64,000 nucleotides of DNA from Ditylenchus dipsaci. Taxonomy: Eukaryota > Nematoda > Chromadorea > Rhabditida > Anguinidae. The stretch is taken from NCBI GenBank assembly GCA_004194705.1, contig SADC01000053.1, positions 1-64,000 on the forward strand, written 5' to 3'. The position numbers were made by a program, and so were the translations under genes. Shown here piece after piece: positions 21,923 through 33,479 of this stretch; the stretch's first letter is position 1, and each line of letters opens with the position of its first letter. The notes under the pieces were generated by a model. That model had not been told where the DNA came from and ran no database searches. It worked only from the letters and a program-made list of their open reading frames with translations.

Positions 21923-23790
21923 CTAATCTCTCTTGATGTGAATAAGCATTTTCTTTACACACTTTTCCTGCTGCAGCTCCATTGGCTCATCTGGAGAAAT
22001 GTCGAAGAAATGCGAAGAATGGTACCGGCAAGCTCCTAAAAGCAAAGCTATTAAAAGGGAAATACACAAACAAATTACCGGATTGAAATCAAATGCTGCA
22101 ACATCTTGCATGTTAGCCAGTCGATATAGACTAGACACAAGCCCAACCCGACTGAAGACAGCAATGGAAAAGGCTTTCTTTTCAGGACGACTCACCAACG
22201 AATGACTGATACTGTGCAAGGCGCGATCCACCAAATTAGCGTCCAAGTATTCATCCAATATCTGCACCAAGATATGCGCCACACCACCGCTAATAAGATA
22301 TTCATAGACTAGAGCAGAAGCACCCATCAATGCATTGACCAGGACCCAAAAGGCTTCCTAAATTCGGGTACTACATCACAGTTACTATTCAAAGATTCAC
22401 CTTTCTTTTCCGAGGATTGGTATCATTGCACAGCAAAAATATATTTTCAACCATGTTAGGAACGCTAAAGAGTCTTGATATGTGGTCCTAAAGTAAACAC
22501 ATCAGTTAGATGAAACAACTTAGTAATAATAACTCACTTGTGTTCCCGCCGCAATGTTACTTAAAATCCAAACACACTCACGAGATACTTGTAGCAGATC
22601 GGAATTCATCAGTTTGTTCTGAACAAGCTCACACTAGATAAAAAGATTCTACGTAAAAACATCATACAAGGTCTGGAAGAATGTCAAAATCGAGCATTCT
22701 GGTAGTCTGTTCGTCTGTGCCAGTGATGATATTGCCAACTGCACGCAAACTTCCTGCCAGAACACGGGTACAGCTGCTCTTCAGAAGACTAACAAGCACT
22801 CGGACCAACCCAGGTTCATCAAATACAGCAGTAATCTAAACAAAAATTAAACTCGGTCTCTGAAGTAAAAAATCAAATCCCTACTCGTTCACCCTCCAAT
22901 GTGGCATGATCAATGAGATAAGCAATAGACCATACTGAGTCGGATATTATTTCGTCGCTTTCGAAACAGAGAATTGTTTTATGGAGATGATGCAGAAGTC
23001 TGACGACGTCCTAAAGAACGATACTGCAAACATATCCTTTATGCATTGGAAACTCACAGTAATCAGTATTTCGTTCATTCCACTTCGCAAGACATTGACC
23101 AAACACCAAATTGCGATTTTTCGAGACTCATATTGCTGATAGGCAGGCAGCTCGAGCAAGTAGACTAGCACTGCAGCACATTTGCTTGACGCACAGATTG
23201 TCGACCTAGGAATTAATTTGATCAGAAGTTTGTGTAGAGAAGGGTATACATCTTTGGCAGTCAGCAGCCAGATTGCCAAGAGCCCAAACCGCTTGATCTC
23301 GAATTTCTCCAGTCGATTTTTCCGCCAATGATTTGAGAGCCGTGATACCACCCTTCAAAATAGATTGACATAACAGTTCCCAAGTTTGAAAAGACATACT
23401 AATTGCACGATTCGATGAGTAATCTGTCGTGATCCACAAGCCAAATTCGTCAACGCCCAGCTGGCATTTAATTGCACTTCGGTGATTGAACGTCCCAAAC
23501 ACGAGATCAACTTTGTTATCTTCAAAAAAAAATCGTGAAACTTAGCGTTAAAACCTAGAGTAGGATACATACGATTTCACCAATCAATTCACTAGGTGGT
23601 TCCTGACACGATGCTAATTTCTTGCGGAAGAAAAGACTTGCGGCTAACTAAAACAGACGGTAAATCACAAGAGCGAACAATAAAATCATGCAAAATACTT
23701 GTGCTTCGCTAGAGCTCTGTGAATCGAGCATTGCCAAAAAGATAGATGATTCATGTGGAGAAAAAAGACCCTTGTTTCGTAGCAGACTCA
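21923..23790 (-). CDS. Importin-alpha (karyopherin alpha) ARM-repeat protein, apparently without IBB domain
   Basis: Importin-alpha binds nuclear localisation signals through armadillo repeats and carries cargo into the nucleus with importin-beta. About eight minus-strand exons encode consecutive ARM repeats. The clearest read LNASWALTNLACGSRQITHR and GEIRDQAVWALGNLAADCQR, with the NLS-binding Trp/Asn pairs (W-A-L-T-N, W-A-L-G-N). Later repeats are near 23045-23210 (KIAIWCLVNVLRSG) and 22150-22330 (GGVAHILVQILDEYLD). The end, after an intron at about 22037-22085, is acidic-containing FDISPDEPME, then the stop at 21923. The first exon, MSLLRNKGLFSPHE, leads straight into repeat 1. The basic IBB region of about 70 residues expected before it is not visible, and a stop codon precedes this ATG in frame. 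One exon junction near 23215-23260 does not keep phase as read, probably a base error. Head to head with XPO1. Confidence 0.85.
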
Positions 23791-24294
23791 TTTAGCAATT
23801 GTTCAAAGGAGAGCAATTTTATCACACAACCAACACAGAGAGAGCAAGAACAAAGAATAAGAAAACAAGTGTCAAAGCAGTCAAAAAATTAGAAAATACC
23901 GTTTTCAAAAAGCGAAAATTCGTGGCTTTTTGCCAATCTCTGAAAATGGCAGTAGCGAACCATCCTTGGTTTTTGGCGAAATTGTTTTTGCGTATTCAGT
24001 GACCCTTGCTGCGGTGCAGTATTGCTGAGTTGAGTCAACCTCCAAGGGGTCAAAAAACATAAACCTTTATCACTAATTTATGGTTTATACCACGAGAGGC
24101 GTTACAGTACGTCTTAAAAGTTCTGGTTGACCTATGTTACATAAAGTTTTATACATATGCATCAAACTTTGAAATATCCACAAGGAAGTTAGACCCCTAT
24201 ACGGACTCAACGACGCTGGTCACTCTAATGGTTATTCCACCTGACTGGTCTATTATTTTTGCACACAACCCTTGAAAATGCTGAAAAAATTTAG
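23791..24294. promoter_or_regulatory. Shared intergenic region between importin-alpha and XPO1
   Basis: About 500 bases separate the divergent start codons of two nuclear-transport genes, so both promoters must lie here or overlap. I see no convincing TATA box or named motif. The XPO1 ATG directly follows AAAATTTAG, which resembles a 3' splice acceptor and could be a trans-splicing site or the end of a 5' UTR intron. Confidence 0.5.
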
Positions 24295-27200
24295 ATGCTA
24301 CAAATGCTACACACAGATGAGCGATTTGATGTTACGGCTTTGGATAAGGTTGGTGCTTTTTTATGATGCCTCCGTACGATCTGCATATGTTGCAGGTGTT
24401 TCAACGATGAATCAAGTTCGGGAAACTCGCAAAAAGAAGCTACAGATATTTTGGCCCGATTCAAAGAAGACCCAAATTCGTGGACCAAAGGTGAGCCAGT
24501 TGTACCTTGACAATTGGAATGAATGCAGTGGACTTGACTGCAATATGGTTGTGTTGTTCACTGTAAAAGTTTTCTCTTTCAGTGGACGCTATTCTGGAAT
24601 CCAGCAATTTTCTCGAACAAAAGTATTTTGGCTTGCAAATATTGGAGCAGCTCATTCAAACCAGATGGAAAGCCTTGCCACGTGAACAATGCGAAGGAAT
24701 CAAAGGGTTTGAGATGTAGCTTCAGAAGATGTACTTGCAATTTGTCTTTCAGGTACATCGTCTCAATGATCCTTGACATTTCTGCTGACGCCAATAAAAG
24801 CGAGAGTATGAAGCTTCTATTGCAGAAACTGAACATCGTGTTGGTGCAGGCAAGAATTTCTCCGTATTGTGAGTCTCCTTCACTATTATAATTTTCAGAT
24901 CGTCAAGCATGAATGGCCACGTCTTTGGCCCTCATTTATCTCAACATTGTTGGATCAAGCCGAAATGGACAATCTTTGTGCTTGAATAACATGACGGTCA
25001 TATCACTAATGTACCGCCTACAAATTAATGGTTGCATTACAGATCTTGCGCCTACTGAGTGAGGAAGTGTTCGACTTTGGGACTGATTTAACCAGTGCAA
25101 GAGCAATCCATCTGAAGCAGCAATTTTGTGAGCAGTTTGAGTCCGTCCATCAGCTGTGCCATGAAATTCTGGTAAAATCTTGAGTGTTATGGTTCTCATA
25201 GCATTTCTTATTTCAGGAAAATGCTGACGATGCTAAGCTAATTTATTCAACTCTGCAAACGCTTCATGGCTTTTTGTTTGTTCTTAGTTTTACCTCAATA
25301 CTCTCTCTTACTTGTTGTCTTAGGACTGGATTCCAGTGGGATATATATTCGAAAACAATATGATTGACCTGATTGCTACAAAGGTGCCGTCTTTCGTTTT
25401 CTTATCGTTGATCTAGGTTTAGTTGCTATGTTTTTAGTTCCTACCCCTCCCCGCATTCCGATCTATTGCAGTTCAGTGTTTGATTGAGATCTCGTCTATT
25501 TCCATCGATGGTAGCTGTTTTTGTAGCGGTTGAACTCTGTGATCAGTTAATTTCTAGACAATCCTCAGTACGGAGGCAAGTTGATTTTCCTCATTCACAA
25601 GGTAATGGAAGTCATGTCAGAGCAAGTGCCCCTAACTGTAAGTTTTGTGTGTTCTTCTGTGCTGATGTTTTCACTCCCTACTTTTTAGGTCAATTTCGCC
25701 AAATCCTACTCTGATGGTTCTCATGAAGAGCAGAATTTCGTTTCAAATCTGGCGCAGCTTTTGGTCACTTTTCTCAAGGAGCATTCCAAACTGGTCGAGG
25801 TGCTTGAAAACAACCCAAATCAAGAGCGACAGCAGATTAAAAATGTCCGATATTTATTATAATTCTGAAAAATCAGACACATTTTCAGACACACATGATG
25901 GCTTTGAGTTATTTGATCAAAATCAGTCAGGTTGAAGATACAGAGGTCTTCAAGGTAAGGGGCTAAGAAAATGAGCTGATTTTATCTTCTACTACTCTTT
26001 AGATTTGCCTTGACTACTGGAATTGGTTGGCGATGGAGCTATTCCGTGATTCGCCATTCGATTCAGCAGACAATCCGCTTATTGACTCTCTGAGAAGACT
26101 TCGCGATACTAGCTCCAAGAATCCCAATGAGACGCCAAGGAGAAAACTGTACTCAATTGTTCTTCCAGAGCTTCGTTTCCTGATGATAGGTCGCATGGCC
26201 AAACCAGAAGAAGTCATTGTAGTGGTTAATGAGAACAATGAAGCGGTCAGAGAGTTGATCAAAGACACCGATTCGGTTGCGCTTTACAAGACGATGCGGG
26301 AAACTTTGGGTAACTTTTGTTTTTTGCAAATTGATTATGCGTCATAGATGTTTTTTTCAGTTCTTCTCACTCATTTGGATCATCAGGATACAAAATTGAA
26401 GATGACGGAGATGCTGGAGAAACAAACAAATGGGTCAGAATGGTCCTGGAAAAATTTGAGCACTGTAAGCTATTGCTGCATATTCAAATTCTTCATTGAG
26501 GTTGTTTTTAGCTCTGTTGGGCAATTGGATCAATCAGTGGAGCCTTGAATGAGGACGAAGAAAAGACTTTCTTGGTGACTATTATTCGGGTACTCAAACT
26601 ATTATTGTAATGATATAATTGACCGGCTCTTTAAGATCTCTTGGGTTTGTGTGAGCAAAAGCGCGGAAAGGACAATAAGGCTGTGATCGCATCAAACATA
26701 ATGTACGTCGTAGGCCAATATCCGAGGTGAGTAGTTTAATTTAGAAATGTGACTTGTTGACTTATGCATTTGCGTCTTTAGATTTTTGCGTGCGCATTGG
26801 AAGTTCCTGAAGACGGTCATCAATAAGCTGTTTGAGTTCATGCACGAGAGTCACGAAGGCGTCCAAGATATGGCCTGCGATACTTTTATCAAAGTAATAG
26901 TTTAGTAAAAACTTTACCATCTTAACAATTGTGAATTTCAGATTGTTCTGAAGTGCCGGCAGCATTTCATTGCCGTAAATCATTTACATTCTTCATTTTT
27001 TCTGGTAGGGATGACTTTTCTTCAGATCCAAGACGGTGAAACCGCGCCATTTATCAATGAAATCTTGTACAATTTGAACAGCATCATCTGTGATCTTAGT
27101 CAAGAGCAAGTCCATGTTTTCTTCGAAGGTTTGTTATTGCTGAAATTTTGACAAAGTTATCTTTAAGATTTTAGCCGTTGGTCACATCATTTTCTGTCAG

Positions 27201-29050
27201 TCTAATCGTGTTACTCAGGAGCATCTTATTGAAAAGCTTATGAGTTTGCCGAATACGATCTGGAGTGAAGCTGTGGAAGAAGCCAGTAAAGATGTGTCTG
27301 TTTTGACTGACTCAGAGGTGCTCCGGAATTTGGCTCACATCTTGAAGACGAATATTGCGGTGTGCAAGTCTATTGGTGCTCCCTTCTTTCCGCAGGTTGG
27401 TGAATTGAAAGTCGTAATCCTCACTCATGCGATTGTTTTAGTTGAAGCGAATACTGAATGATATGATGTCCCTCTACCAGGTCACTTCTGGAAATCTTAA
27501 CAAGGCTGTCAATGAGCATGGTGAATCAGTCCTCAAGCAGCCTCTACTGAAGACTATGCGTGTTGTCAAGAGGGAAATACTGACATTGCTCTCTACTTGG
27601 ATTGCCACCTGTGATTTTGATGCAGCTCCTGTAGGGCAACTTGTCATTATTCATTATTTACGACATCTGTTCTAGGATTTCTCGTTAGTCTCTCCTTCTG
27701 CCGTTATTGAGCATGTCCTGGGACCCTTAGTAAGTTGTTTACTACAATTTTTGTGTTCGTCTCAAAGTTTATGTTATTAAGTTCTCGACTGTTCTGGTTG
27801 ACTATGAAATGAATGTTCCTGCCGCACGTGAGCCGAAAGTCCTCTCTTTGTTGTCGATATCAATTGTGTCGCTTAAGGTGAGTATTCAATTTCTGCTGTG
27901 TATACTCGAATGCTGCAGTTGAGTAATCGAATAGGATAACATCAAATATGTGTGTTTACCTGCTGCTATACAGAAAATTATTTCTAATCAAAATGACTTT
28001 CTCTTTGAGCTAGCATTCAAAAGTGTTTGTTTTCAGGAAAAGCTATCACCTCAAGTTCCATCCATTCTGAATGCTGTCTTTGCATGCACTTTGGAGATGA
28101 TCAACAAGGACATGGAAGCGTATCCTGAGCACCGAACGAATTTCTTCCAGTTGTTGAGTGCTCTAAACCGCTATTGCTTTGACGTTCTCATCTCGTTGCC
28201 AGATTCGTCGTACAATTTATTCATTCAAGCAGTTGTTTGGGCCTTCAAACATACGATGCGAAATGTGGCGGAGACAGGCATTGAAATATTGCGTGAACTA
28301 CTGATCAAGGTTGTTTTTCTCCGCCACATATTTGTTACACTGTTTCTCCAGGTTGCCACCAAAGAAAGCAAAGACCAGTCACAGATGTTTTATCAGAAGT
28401 ACTTCATGACGATTATGGAGCATGTCCTCGGTGTCGTGACAGATCTAAATCAAGTTCCCTTTGTCGGTAGGATTTACCTTTCGCGTGGGTGTTTCACCCT
28501 ACAAAGCAGTGATCTTTTAGGGTTGACTAATCTTGCGGAAGCGGTGTGCTTGCTCTTCCAAGCTGTGGAGTCGTCAATCGAAGTGCCTTTGAACTCCCAG
28601 AATCCAAATCAGTAATTATCAAGTACAATAAACTAATATCCCAATTTTATTTCAGACAGAACGTTGACTTCGTGTATGAATCAGTTGCTTCATTGTTCAA
28701 CACCCATTTCAGCAAGAATCTCACTGAGTAAGTTTTTAGTCCTTTTTTCTCACATCACATTCGTGTTTCTTGTAGCGCTCAGATTCGTGTGACCATCAAA
28801 GGCTTCTTCAGTTTCAATCGTACAGTTTCTAAAATGCGTGAACATATTCGTGATTTCTTGGTTCAAATAAAGGTATTCAATTAAACTATTATCAGTTGTT
28901 AATCTGTTGGAATTTTAGGAAGAAGCTGGTGAGGACACGTCTGATTTGTTTCTTGAAGAGAAGGAGGCCGAAATTCAAAAGGTGCAAGCTGAAAAAAGGG
29001 CTATTCCTGGTGTTGCAAATCCTAATGACCTGCGTGAAGAAGAAAGCTGA
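24295..29050 (+). CDS. XPO1: Exportin-1 (CRM1), nuclear export receptor
   Basis: CRM1 is a HEAT-repeat export receptor for leucine-rich NES cargo with RanGTP. About 29 exons can be placed; examples: 24295-24348, 24395-24490, 24583-24706, 24753-24849, 24899-24996, 25043-25171, 26003-26309, 26361-26464, 26512-26589, 26636-26726, 27175-27395, 28037-28309, 28656-28728, 28919-29050. Hallmarks in order: [20 protein letters not shown] (importin-beta N-terminal domain), [98 protein letters not shown]-type [52 protein letters not shown]. The Cys in DLLGLCEQ corresponds to the leptomycin B target residue. The start follows the TTTAG at 24294; the exon 1/2 phase does not fit cleanly. A missing base near 24982 breaks exon 5, and the 26589/26636 junction lacks one base. 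The intron after 24849 starts with GC. All other junctions keep frame, so the gene is probably functional. Confidence 0.93.
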
Positions 29051-29260
29051 AGTGAAAAATAAGAAGTTATGGAGTACTTTTACGCATTCATTATTTATTG
29101 TTCTGGCGTAGTTGGATATTGTTTTGTTGTTGACCATAAAGTCGTTTGTTCTATTACGTGGACTGCTAGTCATGTTCGGAGAAGGACTAAGCTGTGTGTA
29201 GTCGGGAATATAGTGCTTCGTTTATTCGTCATTAACTTGTGGTAAGCATTTATTGTGTGA

Positions 29261-29266
29261 AATAAA
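29261..29266 (+). terminator. XPO1 polyadenylation signal
   Basis: AATAAA about 210 bases after the XPO1 stop codon, followed by a GT-rich stretch (CATGTGTAGTTG). It is the first AATAAA seen downstream. Confidence 0.55.
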
Positions 29267-29490
29267 CATGTGTAGTTGAAGCCCTATAAGAGTACACTCA
29301 GTGGGACCAGCCGAAGATGCTCTAATATTGGAGGTGCTCTCATATGGAGGGCGAACTTTGGTATGCCCTCCTACCCTTAGTGGCCGATTTGAAGTTTTAT
29401 TATTTTAAACGCACTGTGATATTGGAATGCTCTTGTATCAAATTGTGCTCTTGTATCAAATTTTGATTGTACTAATTTCTGGGTCTTATA

Positions 29491-29699
29491 CAGGGTTGGT
29501 AATTGTCCTCTTTAAAAAGATTTGTCCTTTTTTCGGGACCCAAAATCTTTTTTATTTCTGAAGTTTTTAGTCAAAATATTTTTCTTCGCTCCAAAATAGC
29601 AATAAGCATTGGATAAATGACCCTTTTTCTTTAATAATGGTCAAAATGTCCTTTTTTACCCAAATGTCCTTTTTTCGAAAATTTTCATTACGAACCCTG
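29491..29699. mobile_element. hAT-type MITE, 209 bases
   Basis: The termini CAGGGTTGGTAATTGTCC and ATTACGAACCCTG are flanked by the exact 8-bp duplication GTCTTATA (29483-29490, 29700-29707). Arms and interior repeat the word TTTGTCCTTTTTTCG. Copies are at 39478-39686 and 44264-44470. Confidence 0.9.
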
Positions 29700-29791
29700 G
29701 TCTTATAGGACACACTTGTGACGAATACTATTCGAAAAATAACTTTTGTAAGCTTTTCTCTGCGAAAAATATTTATGAGCTCCCTTATAAG

Positions 29792-31042
29792 CAGTGTTGT
29801 GCGTTTGGCTCGTTTGCGAGCCAACGGCTTGCGTCCCTTTGAGAGGACGCGAGCTGCTCGCTCGCCAAATAGCTATGTCTGCTAGCCATATGGCTCGCGA
29901 GCCATATGGATCGCCAAGTTAAAGAACAAAGTGACAAGAGCTTCTTAGCTCGCGAGCCATTTGGCTCGCATCTATAATAAGCGTATGGTTTGGCTCGCGG
30001 GAAATATTGTTTGCTGAAATAAAGCCTAAATCTAGTTTATTTTTTCATTTTTTTCAATTTTTTGCAAATATTAAGCTAGTAACACTTTATCTGTCCTTTT
30101 ATTGGGCAAAACTTTTTTTGTCACAGATTCACTTCTTTTTGTCACAGATTCACTTTTTTTGTCACAGATTTGATTTGTCACAGATTCACTTTTTTTTGTC
30201 ACAGATTCACTTTTTTCTGTCACAGATTTCCTCTTTTCTGTCACAGATTTAGCTCAAACCACAGGGGGACCAAGCACTTACAAAATTGGTCAAAAAAATT
30301 TTCTCTCATAACAGCCTGAAAGTTTTTCTATAACGTTTTTATCATGTTTTAAGCATTTTCGCCAAAAATTATTTTTTGCCTTATTTTTGCCTTGGGGGAC
30401 CAAGGTAGTCCAAAGTTTTCAGGAGCCTGAAATGGGACCTTGGTCCCCCAAGGCAAAAATTTTTGCGGAAAAAATAATTTTTGGCGAAAATGCTTAAAAC
30501 ATGATAGAAACGTTATAGAAAAACTTTCAGGCTGTTATGAGAGAAAATTTTTTTGACCAATTTTGTAAGTGCTTGGTCCCCCCCTGTGGTTTGAGCTAAA
30601 TCTGTGACAGAAAAGAGGAAATCTGTGACAGAAAAAGTGAATCTGTGACAAAAAAAGTGAATCTGTGACAGAAAAAAGTGAATCTGTGACAAATCAAATC
30701 TGTGACAAAAAAAAGTGAATCTGTGACAAAAAGAAGTGAATCTGTGACAAAAAAAAGTATTGCCCCCTTTTATTTGTCTTTAACAATAAATTGACGTTCA
30801 AAACTCACATAAAAACCGCGAGCCGAACCATTTGTTTTGTTTGCGAGCCAAATGGTTCGCGATACAAATGGCTCATATTGTTTTGGCTCGCGTTCGGCTC
30901 GCTTAAAAAAAACAAGTAAGCGAGCCAATTGGCTCGCATATATAAAAAAAGGCGAGCCATATGGCTCGAACCCATTTGGCTCGCTAGGACATGCGATTTT
31001 AAGTCTTTCGTTTGGCTCGCGCGAGCCAAATGGACAACACTG
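29792..31042. mobile_element. hAT-type foldback with GGCTCGCGAGCC word arrays
   Basis: The termini CAGTGTTGTGCGTTTGGCTC and GAGCCAAATGGACAACACTG are flanked by the exact 8-bp duplication CTTATAAG (29784-29791, 31043-31050). Both arms repeat the word TTTGGCTCGCGAGCCA, itself palindromic. There is no transposase. A second element (30104-30765) has inserted in the centre. Confidence 0.88.
30104..30765. mobile_element. Foldback with 9-bp duplication, nested in the hAT element
   Basis: Ends GGGCAAAACTTTTTTTGTC and GACAAAAAAAAGTATTGCCC. It is flanked by an exact 9-bp duplication CCTTTTATT (30095-30103, 30766-30774), the length typical of Mutator-like elements. The outer arms are six or seven copies of TGTCACAGATTCACTTTTTT, and the inner arms carry ACCACAGGGGGACCAAG and GGGGGACCAAGGTAG palindromes. 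The GGGCA terminus is shared with the MULE at 46771. Confidence 0.85.
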
Positions 31043-31448
31043 CTTATAAGTCTAATAAAATTATCAAAGTAGAGAAAAATTAAAAATTGGACAAAAAAAA
31101 GGTGTGCACCCAGTAGCATTAGAACCTGTGACACAGATGCAAATATGCTTTGGTCACCCCTTAGGTTTTTTCAATACTTTACAAGCCTTCTCATTCCAAC
31201 TTTCTTGCATATGGGCCTGAGATTTTAAAGAATAAGGGGACATTCATAGACGCATCGCACTAAGTCGACTTTTCCAGTCTTGCTAGATGCAGACCTTTTT
31301 TTTCTTGAGTTTGCTGACCTCTAGGGCCGAAAACTATCGAGCAGTCGATTGCAAATATTTCCATCACTGCTTTACTGTCACCAACTATCTTAATTTTGGG
31401 TTTCAAATAACCATCAAAAACAGAGTAAATCAGACAAAATGATGCGTA

Positions 31449-31660
31449 CCGCATTTACTTTAATTACTTTAATTTACTCTAATAGTAACCCGGGCTACTA
31501 ATTCTCAATCACCCTCTTTGGGAGTTGAAAACCTACAATTAGAGGAGGTGGGCGAGATCGTTATTGATAGGCCGATTTTCAGGGTTGCTACTATTCTTCA
31601 AACCCCACTCCTGGGGAGGGGGCTACTATTAGAGGGGGGCTGATATTAAAGTAAATACGG
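31449..31660. mobile_element. CCGTATTT-family foldback MITE (variant)
   Basis: The left terminus CCGCATTTACTTTAATTACT follows TA; the right terminus AGTAAATACGG is followed by CA. The arm word is AGTAACCCGGGCTACTA / GGCTACTATTAGAG. The terminal TTTACTTTAA variant is matched on the other arm. Confidence 0.65.
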
Positions 31661-31772
31661 CACTCAGTTTTATATCGCCTGAACCAAAAAATTTTTCAAC
31701 CTTTGTTTGTAATGATCGAAAAACCTAAACTTTTTGTCTTGAAAAAAAGCAATTTTGAAGTGTGACATTTTC

Positions 31773-32408
31773 TAGAGTTGTAGAAATTCCCGGAAATATA
31801 GAAAACCGGGAATATTCGGCTAGGAGACATTTGGCAAAAACGACATTTGGCAAAAACGACATTTGCCCAAACGACGTTTGGCCAAACAACATTCGCCCAA
31901 ACGACATTTGGCCAAACGACATTCGCCCAAACGACATTTGGCAAAACGACATTTGCCAAAAACGACATTTGGCAAATAGCTAAATAGACAACCAAGCCAT
32001 ATTTTTCAGATTTTTACCTTCACTCAGCTTTAGAATAACCAGCTGAACACAATCTGAAAATTTTTGGGAAAAATGTGAAAATATTTGTCTTGGTCCCTCC
32101 TGTTGGCGCCTTGACAAATGTCGTTTGGGCAAATGTCGTTTTGCCAAACGTCGTTTGGGCAAATGTCGTTTTGCCAAATGACGTTTGGGCAAATGTCGTT
32201 TTTGCCAAATGCCGTTTGGCCAAAAGATACGTTTGCCAAATGTCGTTTTTGCCAAATGTCTCCTAGCCGAATATTCCCGGGAACATTGGGAATATTCCCG
32301 GGAATATTCCCAATATAGGGAAATTACCGGGAAACCCGGGAATATTCCCAATGTTCCCGGGAATATTCCCGGAAATATTCCCGGAAATATTCCCATTGTA
32401 CAACCCTA
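31773..32408. mobile_element. hAT-type foldback with GAATATTCCCGGG words
   Basis: The termini TAGAGTTGTAGAAATTCCCG and TTGTACAACCCTA are flanked by the 8-bp duplication ACATTTTC (31765-31772, 32409-32416). The right arm holds repeated GGGAATATTCCCGGGAA words. The left arm is short because another element (31818-32268) inserted there. Non-coding. Confidence 0.82.
31818..32268. mobile_element. Foldback with ACGACATTTGGCAAA words, nested
   Basis: The ends GGCTAGGAGACATTTGGC and GCCAAATGTCTCCTAGCC are exact complements, flanked by GAATATTC on both sides (31810-31817, 32269-32276). The arms are seven to nine copies of the word ACGACATTTGGCCAA in opposite orientation around a unique centre of about 130 bases (31980-32110). 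Open frames here are only translations of the words. Confidence 0.85.
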
Positions 32409-32416
32409 ACATTTTC

Positions 32417-32825
32417 TGATAATTATCTACTACCAACTCTCAATTGTTGGAACACTATCAATTATCAACTATCAAGTATCAAAAATTTCACTCTCAACTG
32501 TTGAAACACGATCACTATCAACTCTCATCTGTTGGAATAGGCCCTGAACACGATTTGACAATGCTAAACAGCGACTTGACTTACAGGAACCCAGTTCTGA
32601 AGTAGTTCCGTATGCCATAGGGTATCCAGGTGTATGGAGGTGGTAGTACCAAGAATATACCAGATCAGTGACATACCAGGCCAGTGACTAGGTATCGGTA
32701 CTCAGGTGGAAGTGCTTAGGTATTGGTACTTGCGTAGTGGTGGCAAATTGTAGTTCCTTGGTAGTGGTATCTTAGTACTCGGGAGTACTCGGTTGGCAGT
32801 ACCCAAGTTGTATAAATCGAACATA
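32417..32825. other. Gene-free stretch with minor tandem words
   Basis: Short loose repeats of CTCAACTGTTGGAAC type at 32430-32530 and GGTATCGGTACTCAGGTGG type at 32590-32800. Nothing coding is identified. Confidence 0.4.
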
Positions 32826-33100
32826 AAAACAAGTGGTCGACCACTTGTATCAAAAAAGATTTTTTACGTTGTTAGGTTCCGAAAATTGTATTTATTCGGA
32901 CTTATTCGGACATTCTAAAGAGGGTTTGACAGTAGTAAAATCACATTTTGCAAGATTTTCGGAAACTGTGAAAATACAACCAAAAAGTAATTTCACTACT
33001 AACAAAAACTATTTTTAGAATGCTCGAATTAGTGCAGAAAACAAGTTTTGGAACCCAAAACGTAAAAAAAAATATGATCCAAGTGGACGACCACATGGTT
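32826..33100. repeat. Foldback with AAGTGGTCGACCACTT ends
   Basis: AACAAGTGGTCGACCACTTG at the left and CCAAGTGGACGACCACATGG at the right enclose TTCGGACATTCTAAAG-type arms. A related single arm lies inside the MULE at 47680-47790. Confidence 0.55.
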
Positions 33101-33479
33101 TAGTTGGTGCATGAATTACTCAGAAAAACGGCGGTTGTATTGTAGATAAATTTAAACTGATAAATTCAAAATGATTAAAATGATTTTGAAATATTCGTGC
33201 TTAGTGGGTTCTATAACCTTTATAGGAACCTTTATTGGAATTCCCGTGTTATAAGATTGTAATTTCATTTTGCTTAAAAAACTTATCTATCAATAACTAC
33301 ATAGAGGAGGTTCGGCAGTAAGACTTCAGAACATTGTTCTATTATACAATTTTTCTGCTGGAAATAGTGTGGATAAGAGTGTGGATTAAAAAAACCATAA
33401 GAAGGACTCCAGAATAGAACCAGGTAATCATTACAAAAATAAAATCAAGCAACGAGTGAAGGCAAAAATTTCTTGGCAG

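Noticed and set aside
30007..30252. Frame with LSQIHFF repeats
   Set aside because: Translation of the TGTCACAGATTCACTTTTTT words of the foldback at 30104.
31696..32409. Overlapping frames full of FGQMSFCQTSF / HLAKTTFGK repeats on both strands
   Set aside because: Products of the ACGACATTTGGCAAA word array of a nested foldback; no start, splice or family support.
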